Shown here: piece after piece, positions 14,423 through 22,935 of the stretch
How the letters are laid out: every line of letters begins with the position of its first letter
Numbering within the stretch: position 1 is the first letter of the stretch
From: Acidimicrobiaceae bacterium
Lineage (GTDB): Bacteria; Actinomycetota; Acidimicrobiia; Acidimicrobiales; RAAP-2
Assembly: GCA_027449885.1 (NCBI GenBank)
Contig: DAIDKS010000023.1
Location: 1 to 44,830 of the forward strand
Length of the DNA stretch: 44,830 nt
Direction: 5' to 3'
The notes under the pieces: model-generated
Told to the model about the DNA's origin: nothing
The model's input: only the letters and a program-made list of their open reading frames with translations
Databases searched by the model: none
Translations under genes and position numbers: made by a program

Positions 14423-16102
14423 TCAGTCGCGGGTCAGCCTCTTGTAGCGCGTGCGGTGCGGCTGGTCCGCGTCGGTGCCGAGGCGGCGATGGCGGTCGGC
14501 CTCGTAGTCGGAGAAGTTGCCCTCGAACCAGCGAACCTCGCTGTCGCCCTCGAAGGCGATGACGTGGGTCGCGATGCGATCGAGGAACCATCGGTCGTGG
14601 CTGATCACGACGGCGCATCCCGGGAACTCCAGCAGGGCGTCCTCCAGCGCGCGCAGGGTGTCGACGTCGAGGTCGTTGGTCGGCTCGTCGAGCAGCAGGA
14701 CGTTGCCACCCCGGCGCAACACCGTCGCCAGCTGGACCCGGTTGCGCTCACCCCCCGACAGGTCCCCGACGCGCTTCTGCTGGTCGCTCCCCTTGAACCC
14801 GAAGCTCGCGACGTAGGCGCGCGCCGCCACCTCCCGACCGCCCACGACGAAGCGGTCCTGACCGCCCGAGACCTGGTCGAAGACGGTCGCGTCGGGATCG
14901 AGCTCCTCGCGCGACTGGTCCACGTAGGCGAAGCTCACGGTGGGCCCCACCTCGATGGTGCCCGCGTCGGGCGCCATCTGGCCGACGAGCATCCGGAAGA
15001 GCGTCGTCTTGCCGGCCCCGTTCGGACCGATCACCCCGACGATGCCGCCGGGCGGGAGGAGGAACGAGAGGTCCTCGATCAGGATCCGATCGTCGAAGGA
15101 CTTGGCGACGCCGTGCGCGTCCACGACCCGGTCCCCGAGGCGGGGTCCGGGCGGCACGAGGATCTCGAGTCGGTCGGGACGACGCTCGGCCGACTCGGCC
15201 TCCGCGACGAGCTGGTTGAATGCGCTCACGCGCGCCTTGCCCTTCGACTGGCGCGCCCGGGGCGACATGCGGATCCACTCGAGCTCGCGCTCGAGCGCGG
15301 CCTGGCGGGCCCGGTCGGCCTTCTCCTCGGCGGCGAGGCGCGCCTGCTTCTGCTCGAGCCACGAGGAGTAGTTGCCCTCCCACGGGATCCCGTAGCCGCG
15401 ATCGAGCTCGAGGATCCACTTGGCCACGTTGTCGAGGAAGTAGCGATCGTGCGTGATCGCCACGACCGTCCCGGGGTACTCCTGCAGGGCCCGCTCTAGC
15501 CAGGCGACCGACTCCGCGTCGAGGTGGTTGGTCGGCTCGTCGAGCAGGAGCAGGTCGGGCTTCGCGAGGAGGAGGCGGCACAGGGCCACCCGGCGGCGCT
15601 CGCCACCCGAGAGGGTCGCCACGTCGGCGTCGGGGGGCGGCAGGCGCAGGGCGTCCATCGCGATCTCGAGGGTTCGCTCGAGATCCCAGGCGTTGAGGGC
15701 GTCGATGCGCGTCTGCAGGTCGGCCTGCTCGCCGAGCAGGGCGTCGAAGTCGGCGTCGGGGTCGGCCATCGCCGCGCACACCTCGTTGAAGCGCGCCAGC
15801 AGGTCGCGCTGCTCGGCCACGCCGTCCGAGACGTTCTCCACCACGTTGCGCGACGGGTCGAGGGTCGGCTCCTGGGGGAGGTAGCCGACCGTGAAGCCCG
15901 GGGTGAGCCGGGCCTCGCCCGCGTAGCCGTCGTCGAGGCCCGCCATGATGCGCAGCAGCGACGACTTGCCCGACCCGTTCGATCCGATCACGCCGATCTT
16001 CGCCCCGGGGTAGAAGGAGAGGTTGATACCGCGCAGGACCTCACGGTCGGGCGGATAGAAGCGACGCAGGTCGCGCATGGTGAAGATGAACTGGGCTGCC
16101 AC
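14423..16102 (-). CDS. ettA: energy-dependent translational throttle protein EttA (ABC-F)
   Basis: A soluble ABC-F ATPase of 559 residues with two nucleotide-binding domains and no membrane segments. It binds the ribosomal E site and tunes early elongation to ATP/ADP level. The N-terminus AAQFIFTMRDLRRFYPP matches EttA. Walker A motifs are GSNGSGKSS and GPNGAGKTT. Signatures are LSGGERRRVAL and LSGGERNRVQL, and Walker B motifs LLLLDEPTNHLD and VLLLDEPTNDLD. The EttA arm and P-site tether region include WILELDRGYGIPWEGNYSSWLEQK and MSPRARQSKGKARV. The start is set at GTG 16102, matching the family; in-frame codons upstream would add unrelated residues. It is divergent from the MFS gene. Confidence 0.92.
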   Translation of the reverse strand: MAAQFIFTMRDLRRFYPPDREVLRGINLSFYPGAKIGVIGSNGSGKSSLLRIMAGLDDGYAGEARLTPGFTVGYLPQEPTLDPSRNVVENVSDGVAEQRDLLARFNEVCAAMADPDADFDALLGEQADLQTRIDALNAWDLERTLEIAMDALRLPPPDADVATLSGGERRRVALCRLLLAKPDLLLLDEPTNHLDAESVAWLERALQEYPGTVVAITHDRYFLDNVAKWILELDRGYGIPWEGNYSSWLEQKQARLAAEEKADRARQAALERELEWIRMSPRARQSKGKARVSAFNQLVAEAESAERRPDRLEILVPPGPRLGDRVVDAHGVAKSFDDRILIEDLSFLLPPGGIVGVIGPNGAGKTTLFRMLVGQMAPDAGTIEVGPTVSFAYVDQSREELDPDATVFDQVSGGQDRFVVGGREVAARAYVASFGFKGSDQQKRVGDLSGGERNRVQLATVLRRGGNVLLLDEPTNDLDVDTLRALEDALLEFPGCAVVISHDRWFLDRIATHVIAFEGDSEVRWFEGNFSDYEADRHRRLGTDADQPHRTRYKRLTRD

Positions 16103-16148
16103 CCCACCAGTCTGACAAACGAGCGCCCGGCCGACGTCGGGCGACCCG

Positions 16149-16154
16149 TACACT
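16149..16154 (+). promoter_or_regulatory. -10 box of the DHA2-type MFS gene (leaderless type)
   Basis: TACACT followed after 7 bases by the ATG at 16162. The divergent ettA gene has a weaker CAGACT box 6 bases before its GTG. Confidence 0.5.
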
Positions 16155-16161
16155 GCCCCGG

Positions 16162-17583
16162 ATGACCGCCCACAAGGACCACCACGGGCACCGTCACGCC
16201 CCCGACTGGGTGATCCTCACCATCGCCTGCCTCGCCCAGTTCATGGTCGTGCTCGACGTCTCGATCGTCAACGTCGCCCTGCCGTCGATGCAGCGCGACC
16301 TCCACTTCACGCTCGACAGCGCGCAGTGGATCGTCAACGCCTACGTGATCGCCTTCGCCGGCTTCCTGCTGCTCGGCGGCCGGGCGGCCGACATCGCGGG
16401 ACGGCGACGCGTCTACCTCGTCGGGATCGCGATCTTCACGATCGCGAGCATCGGGGCCGGCTTCTCGGCCACGGGAACCCAGATCATCGCGGTCCGGGCG
16501 CTCCAGGGCCTCGGCGGAGCCATCCTGTCCCCGGCGACCCTCACGATCATCGTCACCACGTTCCACGGCGCGAAGCTGCCCCGGGCGATCGGCGCCTGGT
16601 CCGCCGTCGCCGGGGCCGGCGGAGCCGTCGGCGGCCTGCTCGGCGGCCTGCTCACCGGGTGGGCGTCCTGGCGGTGGGTCTTCTTCATCAACGTCCCGGT
16701 GGGCGTCGTCGCGACCGTGCTGGCGCTGCGCTACCTACGCGAGCTGCGCAACCGCGACGCCGCCGTGCGGCTCGACCTCGTCGGGGCCTTCCTCGTGACC
16801 GCGTCGCTCGCCGCCGCCGTCTACGGGGTCGTGCAGACGGCGTCCACGGGCTGGGGCGACCCGGCCACCCTCGCGTGGATCGGGGGCGGCCTGCTCGGCC
16901 TGGTCGCCTTCGTCGGGTGGGAGGCCGCGGTCGCGTCGCATCCGCTGATGCCCCTGCGGCTCTTCCGATCGCGATCCCTCAGCGCGGCCAACGCGACGAT
17001 GCTGCTGGTGGGCGGGGCCTTCTTCACGATGTGGTACTTCCTCACCTTCTTCTATCAACAGGTCCTCGGCTACGACGCCGTGCGCACCGGCTTCGCCTTC
17101 CTGCCGATGGCCCTCGCGATCATCGTGGGCGCCCAGCTGAGCAGTCGCCTCGTGCGGCGCGTCGGGGTGCGTCCGCTGCTCCTGGCCGGCACGCTCCTCG
17201 CCACCGTCGGGTTCTGGTGGACGGCCGAGCTGACCCCGCACAGCCACTACACGACCGACGTCGTCGTCCCGTCGGTGATGTGCGCCTTCGCCATCGGCCT
17301 CCTCTTCACCCCGCTGGCGACGGCGGCCACGGCCGGGGTCGACCGGGCCGACGCCGGTCTCGCGTCGGGGGTCCTCAACACGTCGCGCCAGGTCGGAGGC
17401 TCGGTGGCCCTCGCCGCCCTCGGCACCGTCGCCATCGACCGCAGCGCCACCTTCGCCCACCCCTTCAGTGCGATCGCCCTGGTGAGCGGGTACGACTGGG
17501 CCTTCCGGCTCTCGGCGGCGATCACGCTGGCGGCCCTCGTCACCGCCCTCGCCGTCCCGCGCGCGGCCGGACGCAAGCACTAG
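16162..17583 (+). CDS. MFS exporter, DHA2 (EmrB/QacA, 14-TM) type
   Basis: A membrane transporter of 473 residues with about 14 hydrophobic segments, the DHA2 drug:H+ antiporter layout. N-terminal markers are VVLDVSIVNVALPSMQRDL and WIVNAYVIAFAGFLLLGGRAADIAGRRRVYLVG (motif A). Motif C-like GGAVGGLLGGLLTGWASWRWVFFINVPVG follows. The first ten residues are His-rich (MTAHKDHHGH), cytoplasmic and probably of little weight. It probably exports a drug-like or metabolic compound; the substrate is unknown. No TetR or MarR regulator lies next to it. Confidence 0.87.
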   Translation: MTAHKDHHGHRHAPDWVILTIACLAQFMVVLDVSIVNVALPSMQRDLHFTLDSAQWIVNAYVIAFAGFLLLGGRAADIAGRRRVYLVGIAIFTIASIGAGFSATGTQIIAVRALQGLGGAILSPATLTIIVTTFHGAKLPRAIGAWSAVAGAGGAVGGLLGGLLTGWASWRWVFFINVPVGVVATVLALRYLRELRNRDAAVRLDLVGAFLVTASLAAAVYGVVQTASTGWGDPATLAWIGGGLLGLVAFVGWEAAVASHPLMPLRLFRSRSLSAANATMLLVGGAFFTMWYFLTFFYQQVLGYDAVRTGFAFLPMALAIIVGAQLSSRLVRRVGVRPLLLAGTLLATVGFWWTAELTPHSHYTTDVVVPSVMCAFAIGLLFTPLATAATAGVDRADAGLASGVLNTSRQVGGSVALAALGTVAIDRSATFAHPFSAIALVSGYDWAFRLSAAITLAALVTALAVPRAAGRKH

Positions 17584-17595
17584 GCGTCGAGCGCC

Positions 17596-17623
17596 GCGCG
17601 GCCTCTCGCCCGCGAGGCCGCGC
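17596..17623 (+). terminator. GC hairpin downstream of the MFS gene
   Basis: GCGCGGCCTC (17596-17605) pairs with GAGGCCGCGC (17614-17623) across an 8-base loop, 12 bases after the MFS stop. No U-tract follows. Probable intrinsic-like terminator. Confidence 0.5.
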
Positions 17624-17625
17624 AC

Positions 17626-17699
17626 TAGTGTCTCCGAGGTAGTTCACGGCTCGCTGGCCCACCCGGGGCCCCCGGGCCCGAACGCTCTGGAGGGAGTAC
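17626..17699 (+). promoter_or_regulatory. promoter and leader of the BMP-family transporter genes
   Basis: A TAGTGT -10-like box (17626-17631) would start a leader of about 60 bases. The leader contains a GC palindrome (17662-17676) and ends in a strong GGAGGGAG ribosome-binding site (17689-17696) three bases before the ATG. Unlike many genes here, this one is clearly leadered. No known riboswitch fold was recognised. Confidence 0.45.
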
Positions 17700-18812
17700 A
17701 TGAGTATGGGAGAGAAGGTGGGCGCCCGTCGCCTGGGCGCGCTGCTGGGGGCCGCATCGCTGGTCCTGGGCGGACTGACGTTCGGCGCCTCGGTCGCCGC
17801 GTCGTCGGCCGGCGCCGCCGCGAAGTTCAAGGCCTGCGTCGTCACCGACACCGGTGGCATCAACGACAAGTCCTTCAACGCCTCGGCCTGGAAGGGCCTG
17901 CAGGACGCCGCGAAGAAGAACAAGAACATCGCGATCAGCTACCTGTCGTCGACGTCGTCGGCGGACTACGCGCCGAACATCAACACGTTCATCCACAAGG
18001 GCTGCGGCATCATCGTGACCGTCGGCTTCCTGATGGACTCGGCGACGGCGGCCGCGGCCAACGCGCACCCCAGCCAGAAGTTCGCGATCGTTGACGACGC
18101 CCCGACGGTGAAGAAGGGCACGCACGTGCTGGCGCTCCAGTACGAGACCGACCAGGCCGCCTTCCTCGGCGGGTACCTGGCCGCCGCGATGACCAAGACC
18201 GGCACCGTGGCGACCTACGGCGGCATGCAGTTCCCGTCGGTGACCATGTACATGAACGGCTTCGTGGCCGGCGTGCGCTACTACAACAAGGTGCGCGGCG
18301 CGGCGGTCAAGGTCCTCGGCTGGACTCCGGCGGCGGGCGCGTGCTCGCTCGCCAAGTGTGACGGCACCGGCACCTTCGTCGGCAACTTCACCGACCAGAC
18401 CGCGGGCAAGACGATCACCGCCGGCGACTTCGCCGCGGGCGCGGACATCGTCTTCCCGGTGGCGGGCTCGGTGGGCCTCGGATCGGTGGCCGCCGCCCAG
18501 CAGGCCGGCAAGGGTCACAGCGTCATGTGGGTCGACAGCAACGGCTGCGTCTCGGACGCCGCGGACTGCTCGTGGTTCGTCGGCACGGTCGCCAAGGGCG
18601 TCGAGCCCTCGGTGCGTGACGCCGTCCTCGCGGCCGCCTCGGGCAAGTTCAAGGCGGGCACGTACCTCGGCACCCTGAAGAACCAGGGCACGGCGCTGGA
18701 GTACGGCGGGATCTCGATCCCGGCGTCGGTGAAGTCGCAGATCGCGACGATCACCAAGGGCATCGAGAGCGGTCGCATCTCGGTCAACCCGAACAGCTAC
18801 CCCGCGAAGTAA
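17700..18812 (+). CDS. BMP-family ABC transporter substrate-binding protein (nucleoside type)
   Basis: A 370-residue extracytoplasmic receptor of the BMP/Med (PnrA-like) family, which binds purine and pyrimidine nucleosides. It has a Sec signal peptide of about 40 residues (LGALLGAASLVLGGLTFGASVAASSAGAAA) without a lipobox cysteine. The mature protein starts at KFKACVVTDTGGINDKSFNASAW, the diagnostic BMP block, with IVTVGFLMDSATAAAA, YETDQAAFLGGYLAA and FPVAGSVGLGSVAA following. Two closely spaced cysteine pairs (ACSLAKC, GCVSDAADC) may form disulfides. It is followed by a terminator and then by the ATPase and two permeases, giving a full nucleoside ABC importer beside nucleoside catabolic genes. 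Confidence 0.88.
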   Translation: MSMGEKVGARRLGALLGAASLVLGGLTFGASVAASSAGAAAKFKACVVTDTGGINDKSFNASAWKGLQDAAKKNKNIAISYLSSTSSADYAPNINTFIHKGCGIIVTVGFLMDSATAAAANAHPSQKFAIVDDAPTVKKGTHVLALQYETDQAAFLGGYLAAAMTKTGTVATYGGMQFPSVTMYMNGFVAGVRYYNKVRGAAVKVLGWTPAAGACSLAKCDGTGTFVGNFTDQTAGKTITAGDFAAGADIVFPVAGSVGLGSVAAAQQAGKGHSVMWVDSNGCVSDAADCSWFVGTVAKGVEPSVRDAVLAAASGKFKAGTYLGTLKNQGTALEYGGISIPASVKSQIATITKGIESGRISVNPNSYPAK

Positions 18813-18833
18813 CGTCCGCTCGACGGACCGACC

Positions 18834-18868
18834 AAAGGCCCGGGCCGCGTCAGCGGCCCGGGCCTTTT
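18834..18868 (+). terminator. intrinsic terminator/attenuator between binding protein and ATPase
   Basis: Arms AAAGGCCCGGGCCGC (18834-18848) and 18853-18867 are perfect 15-bp inverted repeats around a GTCA loop, ending in TTTT. This is the only textbook rho-independent terminator I recognise in the window. It would let the binding protein be expressed above the membrane components, as is common for ABC importers. Confidence 0.85.
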
Positions 18869-18876
18869 GTCGTGGC

Positions 18877-18882
18877 TACGAT
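18877..18882 (+). promoter_or_regulatory. -10 box of the nucleoside ABC ATPase gene
   Basis: TACGAT lies 8 bases before the ATG at 18891, directly after the terminator. The ATPase-permease genes may therefore have their own, nearly leaderless, promoter. Confidence 0.45.
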
Positions 18883-18890
18883 AAGCACCT

Positions 18891-20399
18891 ATGCGTCTTG
18901 AGCTCCGGGGCATCACGAAGCGCTTCGGATCCTTCACCGCCAATCAGCGCATCGATCTCACGGTCGAGCCGGGTCAGATCCACTGCCTGCTCGGCGAGAA
19001 CGGGGCCGGCAAGTCCACGCTGATGAACGTGCTCTTCGGTCTCCTCCAGCCCGACGAGGGGGAGATCCTGATCGACGGCGAGGCCGTGCACTTCACCAAC
19101 TCGGGCGAGGCCGTGCGCCGCGGCATCGGGATGGTGCACCAGCACTTCATGCTCGTGCCGGTCTTCACCGTCGCGGAGAACGTGGTCCTCGGCTTCGAGC
19201 CGGTGAAGTCCTTCGGCCGCCTCGACCGGAACCGGGCCCGCGAGGAGATCCGTCAGGTCTCCCAGACCTACAACCTGGAGGTCGACCCCGACGCCGTCAT
19301 CGAGGAGCTGCCCGTCGGCATCCAGCAGCGCGTCGAGATCCTGAAGGCCCTGAACCACAACGCCGAGCTGCTGATCCTCGACGAGCCCACGGCCGTCCTC
19401 ACCCCCCAGGAGATCGACGCGCTGATGGAGATCATGCGCTCGCTCGCCGCCTCGGGTAAGTCGATCCTCTTCATCACGCACAAGCTGAAGGAGGTCAAGG
19501 CGATCGCCGACGTCATCACGGTGATCCGCCAGGGCGAGGTGGTGGGGACGGCTCAGCCCACCGACTCCGAGGGCGACCTCGCGGCCCTGATGGTCGGGCG
19601 CTCGGTGAACCTCACGGTCGCGAAGGAGGACGTCACCCCCGGCGAGGTGGCCCTCGAGATCACCGACCTCGTGGTGCGCGACGACCGCGGACTCCCCGCG
19701 GTCGACGGCCTGTCCCTCTCGGTGCGGGCGGGCGAGATCGTTGCCCTGGCCGGGGTCCAGGGCAACGGGCAGACCGAGCTCGTCGAGGCGATCGCCGGGA
19801 TGCGCCCCGTGGAGAGCGGGTCCATCCGCCTGCGGGGTCGCGACGTCACGAACGCGACGCCCCGCGAGGTGCTCGACGCCGGTCTCGGGCACGTGCCCGA
19901 GGACCGGCAGCTGCACGGGCTCGTCCTCTCGATGTCGGTCGCCGACAACCTCGTGCTCAACACGCCCCGGCGTGCGCCCTTCGCCCGTCGGGGCTCGCGC
20001 AACCTGGGCGCCGTCGCCCAGAACGCCAGCGACCTCGTCCAGCGCTTCGACATCCGTACGACCTCCATCCAGTCGCCGGTCGCGTCACTCTCGGGAGGGA
20101 ATCAGCAGAAGGTCATCGTGGCCCGCGAGCTCTCGCGTCCGCTCACCTTCCTGGTGGCCTCGCAGCCGACGCGCGGTCTCGACGTCGGCTCCATCGAGTA
20201 CGTCCACCGCCAGATCGTCGACGAGCGCAACGGGGGCCTGGGCGTCCTCATCGTGAGCTCGGAGCTCGACGAGGTCCTGGCCCTGGGCGACCGGATCGCC
20301 GTCATGCACAAGGGCAAGATCACCGGGGTCGTCGACCCCTCGACCAGTCGCGAGACCATCGGCCTGATGATGACCGGGGCCCACGCGGAGGAATCATGA
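18891..20399 (+). CDS. nucleoside ABC importer ATP-binding protein (two ABC domains)
   Basis: A 502-residue tandem ATPase of the carbohydrate/nucleoside (CUT2, YufO/NupO-like) type. Domain 1 has Walker A GENGAGKST (about residues 38-46), signature-region LPVGIQQRVEILKAL and Walker B LLILDEPTAVLTP. Domain 2 starts near residue 255 with the degenerate loop GVQGNGQTELVEAIAG and has LSGGNQQKVIVARELS. The departures (LPVGIQQ, missing GK in the second P-loop) are normal for this subfamily. GHVPEDRQLHGLV is another subfamily marker. The stop overlaps the start of the first permease (ATGA). Confidence 0.9.
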   Translation: MRLELRGITKRFGSFTANQRIDLTVEPGQIHCLLGENGAGKSTLMNVLFGLLQPDEGEILIDGEAVHFTNSGEAVRRGIGMVHQHFMLVPVFTVAENVVLGFEPVKSFGRLDRNRAREEIRQVSQTYNLEVDPDAVIEELPVGIQQRVEILKALNHNAELLILDEPTAVLTPQEIDALMEIMRSLAASGKSILFITHKLKEVKAIADVITVIRQGEVVGTAQPTDSEGDLAALMVGRSVNLTVAKEDVTPGEVALEITDLVVRDDRGLPAVDGLSLSVRAGEIVALAGVQGNGQTELVEAIAGMRPVESGSIRLRGRDVTNATPREVLDAGLGHVPEDRQLHGLVLSMSVADNLVLNTPRRAPFARRGSRNLGAVAQNASDLVQRFDIRTTSIQSPVASLSGGNQQKVIVARELSRPLTFLVASQPTRGLDVGSIEYVHRQIVDERNGGLGVLIVSSELDEVLALGDRIAVMHKGKITGVVDPSTSRETIGLMMTGAHAEES

Positions 20400-21643
20400 G
20401 CGACGCCGCCGTCCACGTGTCGTGGTGGGCCCGACTGCGGTCGCGCCCGGCCCTCGTCACCCTCTTCGCCCTGCTGCTGGGGTTCGTCGTCGGGGCCCTC
20501 GTCATCGTCACGACCACCGCCAGCGTCCTCGACGCCTGGCGGGGCATCTTCCACAGCTGGTCGGCCCCGGGACACGCGGTGAAGCTCACCGTCGACAACG
20601 TCGGGTCCGCCTACCGCACGATGTTCGAGGGCGCCATCCTCAGTCCCTCCAACTTCTGGCACGCCCTCACCACGGGCCACGGGTGGCCCCTCGCGCTCAC
20701 CCCGCTCTCGGAGACCCTCACGTACGCGACGCCCCTCGCCATCGCCTCGATCGGCGTGGGGATCGCCTTCCAGACCGGCATCTTCAACATCGGGGCCAAC
20801 GGCCAGGCGATCCTCGGCGGCATCGCCGGCGCGGCGGTCGGGTCGATGATCCACCTCCCGATGTTCCTGCACCTGCCGCTCACGCTCCTCGCCGGCCTCC
20901 TCGGCGGCGTCGTCGGCGGGATGGTCCCCGGGCTCCTCAAGGCCTACACGGGGGCCCACGAGGTCATCGTGACCCTGATGTTCAACTACGTGGTGGCCGC
21001 CTTCTTGATCCTGACGCTGCTCTCGACGGCCCTCCAGATGCCGGGCCAGCAGAACGACATCTCGCGCACGATCGACGGGAGCGCCCAGCTGCCGCCGCTC
21101 TTCGGGGCGAGCTCGGGGCTTCGCGTCAACTGGGGACTCTTCGTCGCCGCCGCGGTCGCGGTCTTCGCGTGGTGGTTCCTCGAGCGCTCCTCGCTCGGGT
21201 TCGACTTCCGCGTGACCGGGGCCAATCCGCAGGCGGCCCGGGCATCGGGCATCAACGCCAAGGCCGTCATCGTGCTGGTCTTCGCCATCTCCGGCGGGCT
21301 CGCGGGGCTCGCGGGGGTGACCCAGATGGCCGGTACCACTCACTTCGTCGACGGGGGCTTCCTCATCGGCAACGCCGGCATCGGCTTCACGGCGATCACC
21401 GTCTCGCTGCTCGGGCGGAACCGTCCCGGCGGGATCGTCCTCGCCTCCCTCCTCTTCGCCGCCCTCGGGGTCGGGGGCCGCGCGATGCAGGCGGCCACCG
21501 GGATCCCCCTGGACCTCGCGACGGTGATCCAGTCGGCCGTCGTGCTCTTCGTGGCGACGCCGGTGCTCGTGAAGGAGATCTTCCGACTGCGCACGGCGCC
21601 GACGGCGGCGGTGCAACTGGCGACCAAGGGATGGGGATCGTGA
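20396..21643 (+). CDS. nucleoside ABC importer permease 1 (BPD_transp_2, NupP-like)
   Basis: A 415-residue membrane protein with about 10 hydrophobic segments. Markers are PLAIASIGVGIAFQTGIFNIGANGQAILGGIAGA, GLLKAYTGAHEVIVTLMFNYVV and FRVTGANPQAARASGINAK, all typical of the larger of the two BMP-system permeases. The large extracytoplasmic loop after TM1 (DAWRGIFHSWSAPGH) is usual for NupP-like proteins. It overlaps the ATPase and the second permease by 4 bases each. Confidence 0.9.
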   Translation: MSDAAVHVSWWARLRSRPALVTLFALLLGFVVGALVIVTTTASVLDAWRGIFHSWSAPGHAVKLTVDNVGSAYRTMFEGAILSPSNFWHALTTGHGWPLALTPLSETLTYATPLAIASIGVGIAFQTGIFNIGANGQAILGGIAGAAVGSMIHLPMFLHLPLTLLAGLLGGVVGGMVPGLLKAYTGAHEVIVTLMFNYVVAAFLILTLLSTALQMPGQQNDISRTIDGSAQLPPLFGASSGLRVNWGLFVAAAVAVFAWWFLERSSLGFDFRVTGANPQAARASGINAKAVIVLVFAISGGLAGLAGVTQMAGTTHFVDGGFLIGNAGIGFTAITVSLLGRNRPGGIVLASLLFAALGVGGRAMQAATGIPLDLATVIQSAVVLFVATPVLVKEIFRLRTAPTAAVQLATKGWGS

Positions 21644-22935
21644 GCGAGGTCAGCGTGGCGACGGCTCCCGCACGCCGAGCCCACCAGGGGCGGACTCGCT
21701 CCATCGGCGTGATCATGGGGCTCATCGGGCTCTTCACCCTGCTCGTCTTCGGCGTGGGGTCGGGACTGTCGGCGCAGTCGTCGCTGACCTTCAACCCCGT
21801 GAACCTGAGCGGGACGATCCCCTGGCACGTGGGGACCCTCACCCTCTCGACCGCGTGGACGAACATCGTGCTCGCGCTGGCGATGATCGCGCTCGCCGTC
21901 GAGGTCAACCTGCGCCTGCCGGCGCGCGGCGTCATGGTCCGCTTCGGGGTCGTGGCGGTCCTCTTCTTCTTCGCGCTCCTGCTCTGGGCGGCCCGCACCG
22001 GCGGTCCCGCCCCGATCAACTTCGTCAACCTGACGGCCGTGCTGGTGGGCAGCTCGGCCCTCGCGATGGTCCTCATCTACGGCTCGCTCTCGGGGGTCAT
22101 GTGCGAGCGGGCCGGCGTCGTCAACATCGCCATCGAGGGTCAGTTCATCGGCGGCGCCTTCGTCGGCTCGATGATCGCCTCGACGACGCACAACTTCATC
22201 TACGCCGCCGTCGTGGGCGCCCTGGTGGGGGCCCTCCTCGGCCTCATCCTCGCCTTCCTCTCGCTGCGCTACCTCTCGGACCAGATCATCGTGGGCGTCG
22301 TGCTGGTGACGATGCTGGGCAGCCTCTCGTCGTACCTCAACCTGCAGGTCTTCACGCCCTTCCCGCAGTACAACACCGGGAACCTGGCCCCCGACCTGCC
22401 CATCCCGCTGCTGGCGAAGATCCCACTCCTCGGTCCCGTCTTCTTCAACCAGACGGGCTTCTTCTACCTCATGATCGTCCTGGTGGCCCTGGTGAGCTTC
22501 GGGCTCTTCCGGACCCGCTGGGGACTACGCGTGCGGGCCGTCGGCGAGCACCCCAAGGCCGCCACGACGGTGGGCATCCGCGTCATCGGCGTGCGCTACG
22601 TCAACGTCATCGTCGGCGGCGCCATCGCCGGAGTGGGCGGGGTCGCCTTCATGGCCTCCCAGGGCCAGTTCCAGCCCGGCTACACCTCGGGACTCGGCTA
22701 CATCGCGCTGGCGGCGCTGATCTTCGGTCGGTGGCGCCCGTCGGGCGCCGTCGTCGCCTCGGTGCTCTTCGGGCTCTCGGTCTACCTGGCCGACAACCTG
22801 CAGACCTACCAGATCCCGGTGCCGACCGAGGTGCTCGGAATGTTCCCCTACGTGATCACCATCGCCGTGGTCTCGGGACTCATCGGCCGCGTCCGCCCAC
22901 CGGCGGCCGACGGCATCCCCTACCAGCGCGACTGA
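21640..22935 (+). CDS. nucleoside ABC importer permease 2 (BPD_transp_2, NupQ-like)
   Basis: A 431-residue membrane protein. Characteristic blocks are YGSLSGVMCERAGVVNIAIEGQFIGGAFVGS, YLSDQIIVGVVLVTMLGSLSSYL and GLRVRAVGEHPKAATTVGIRV. The C-terminus VRPPAADGIPYQRD resembles the usual end of the family. The GTG at 21640 overlaps the previous stop (GTGA) and has GGATGGGG upstream. An in-frame ATG at 21631 is possible but lacks a properly spaced ribosome-binding site. About 100 N-terminal residues precede the conserved core and include extra hydrophobic segments. Its 3' end overlaps psuK on the other strand by 16 bases. Confidence 0.9.
   Translation: MSEVSVATAPARRAHQGRTRSIGVIMGLIGLFTLLVFGVGSGLSAQSSLTFNPVNLSGTIPWHVGTLTLSTAWTNIVLALAMIALAVEVNLRLPARGVMVRFGVVAVLFFFALLLWAARTGGPAPINFVNLTAVLVGSSALAMVLIYGSLSGVMCERAGVVNIAIEGQFIGGAFVGSMIASTTHNFIYAAVVGALVGALLGLILAFLSLRYLSDQIIVGVVLVTMLGSLSSYLNLQVFTPFPQYNTGNLAPDLPIPLLAKIPLLGPVFFNQTGFFYLMIVLVALVSFGLFRTRWGLRVRAVGEHPKAATTVGIRVIGVRYVNVIVGGAIAGVGGVAFMASQGQFQPGYTSGLGYIALAALIFGRWRPSGAVVASVLFGLSVYLADNLQTYQIPVPTEVLGMFPYVITIAVVSGLIGRVRPPAADGIPYQRD

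Noticed and set aside
17662..17676. GC palindrome in the BMP leader as a possible riboswitch
   Set aside because: The arms leave almost no loop and no known purine or other riboswitch core was recognised; such palindromes are common at this base composition.
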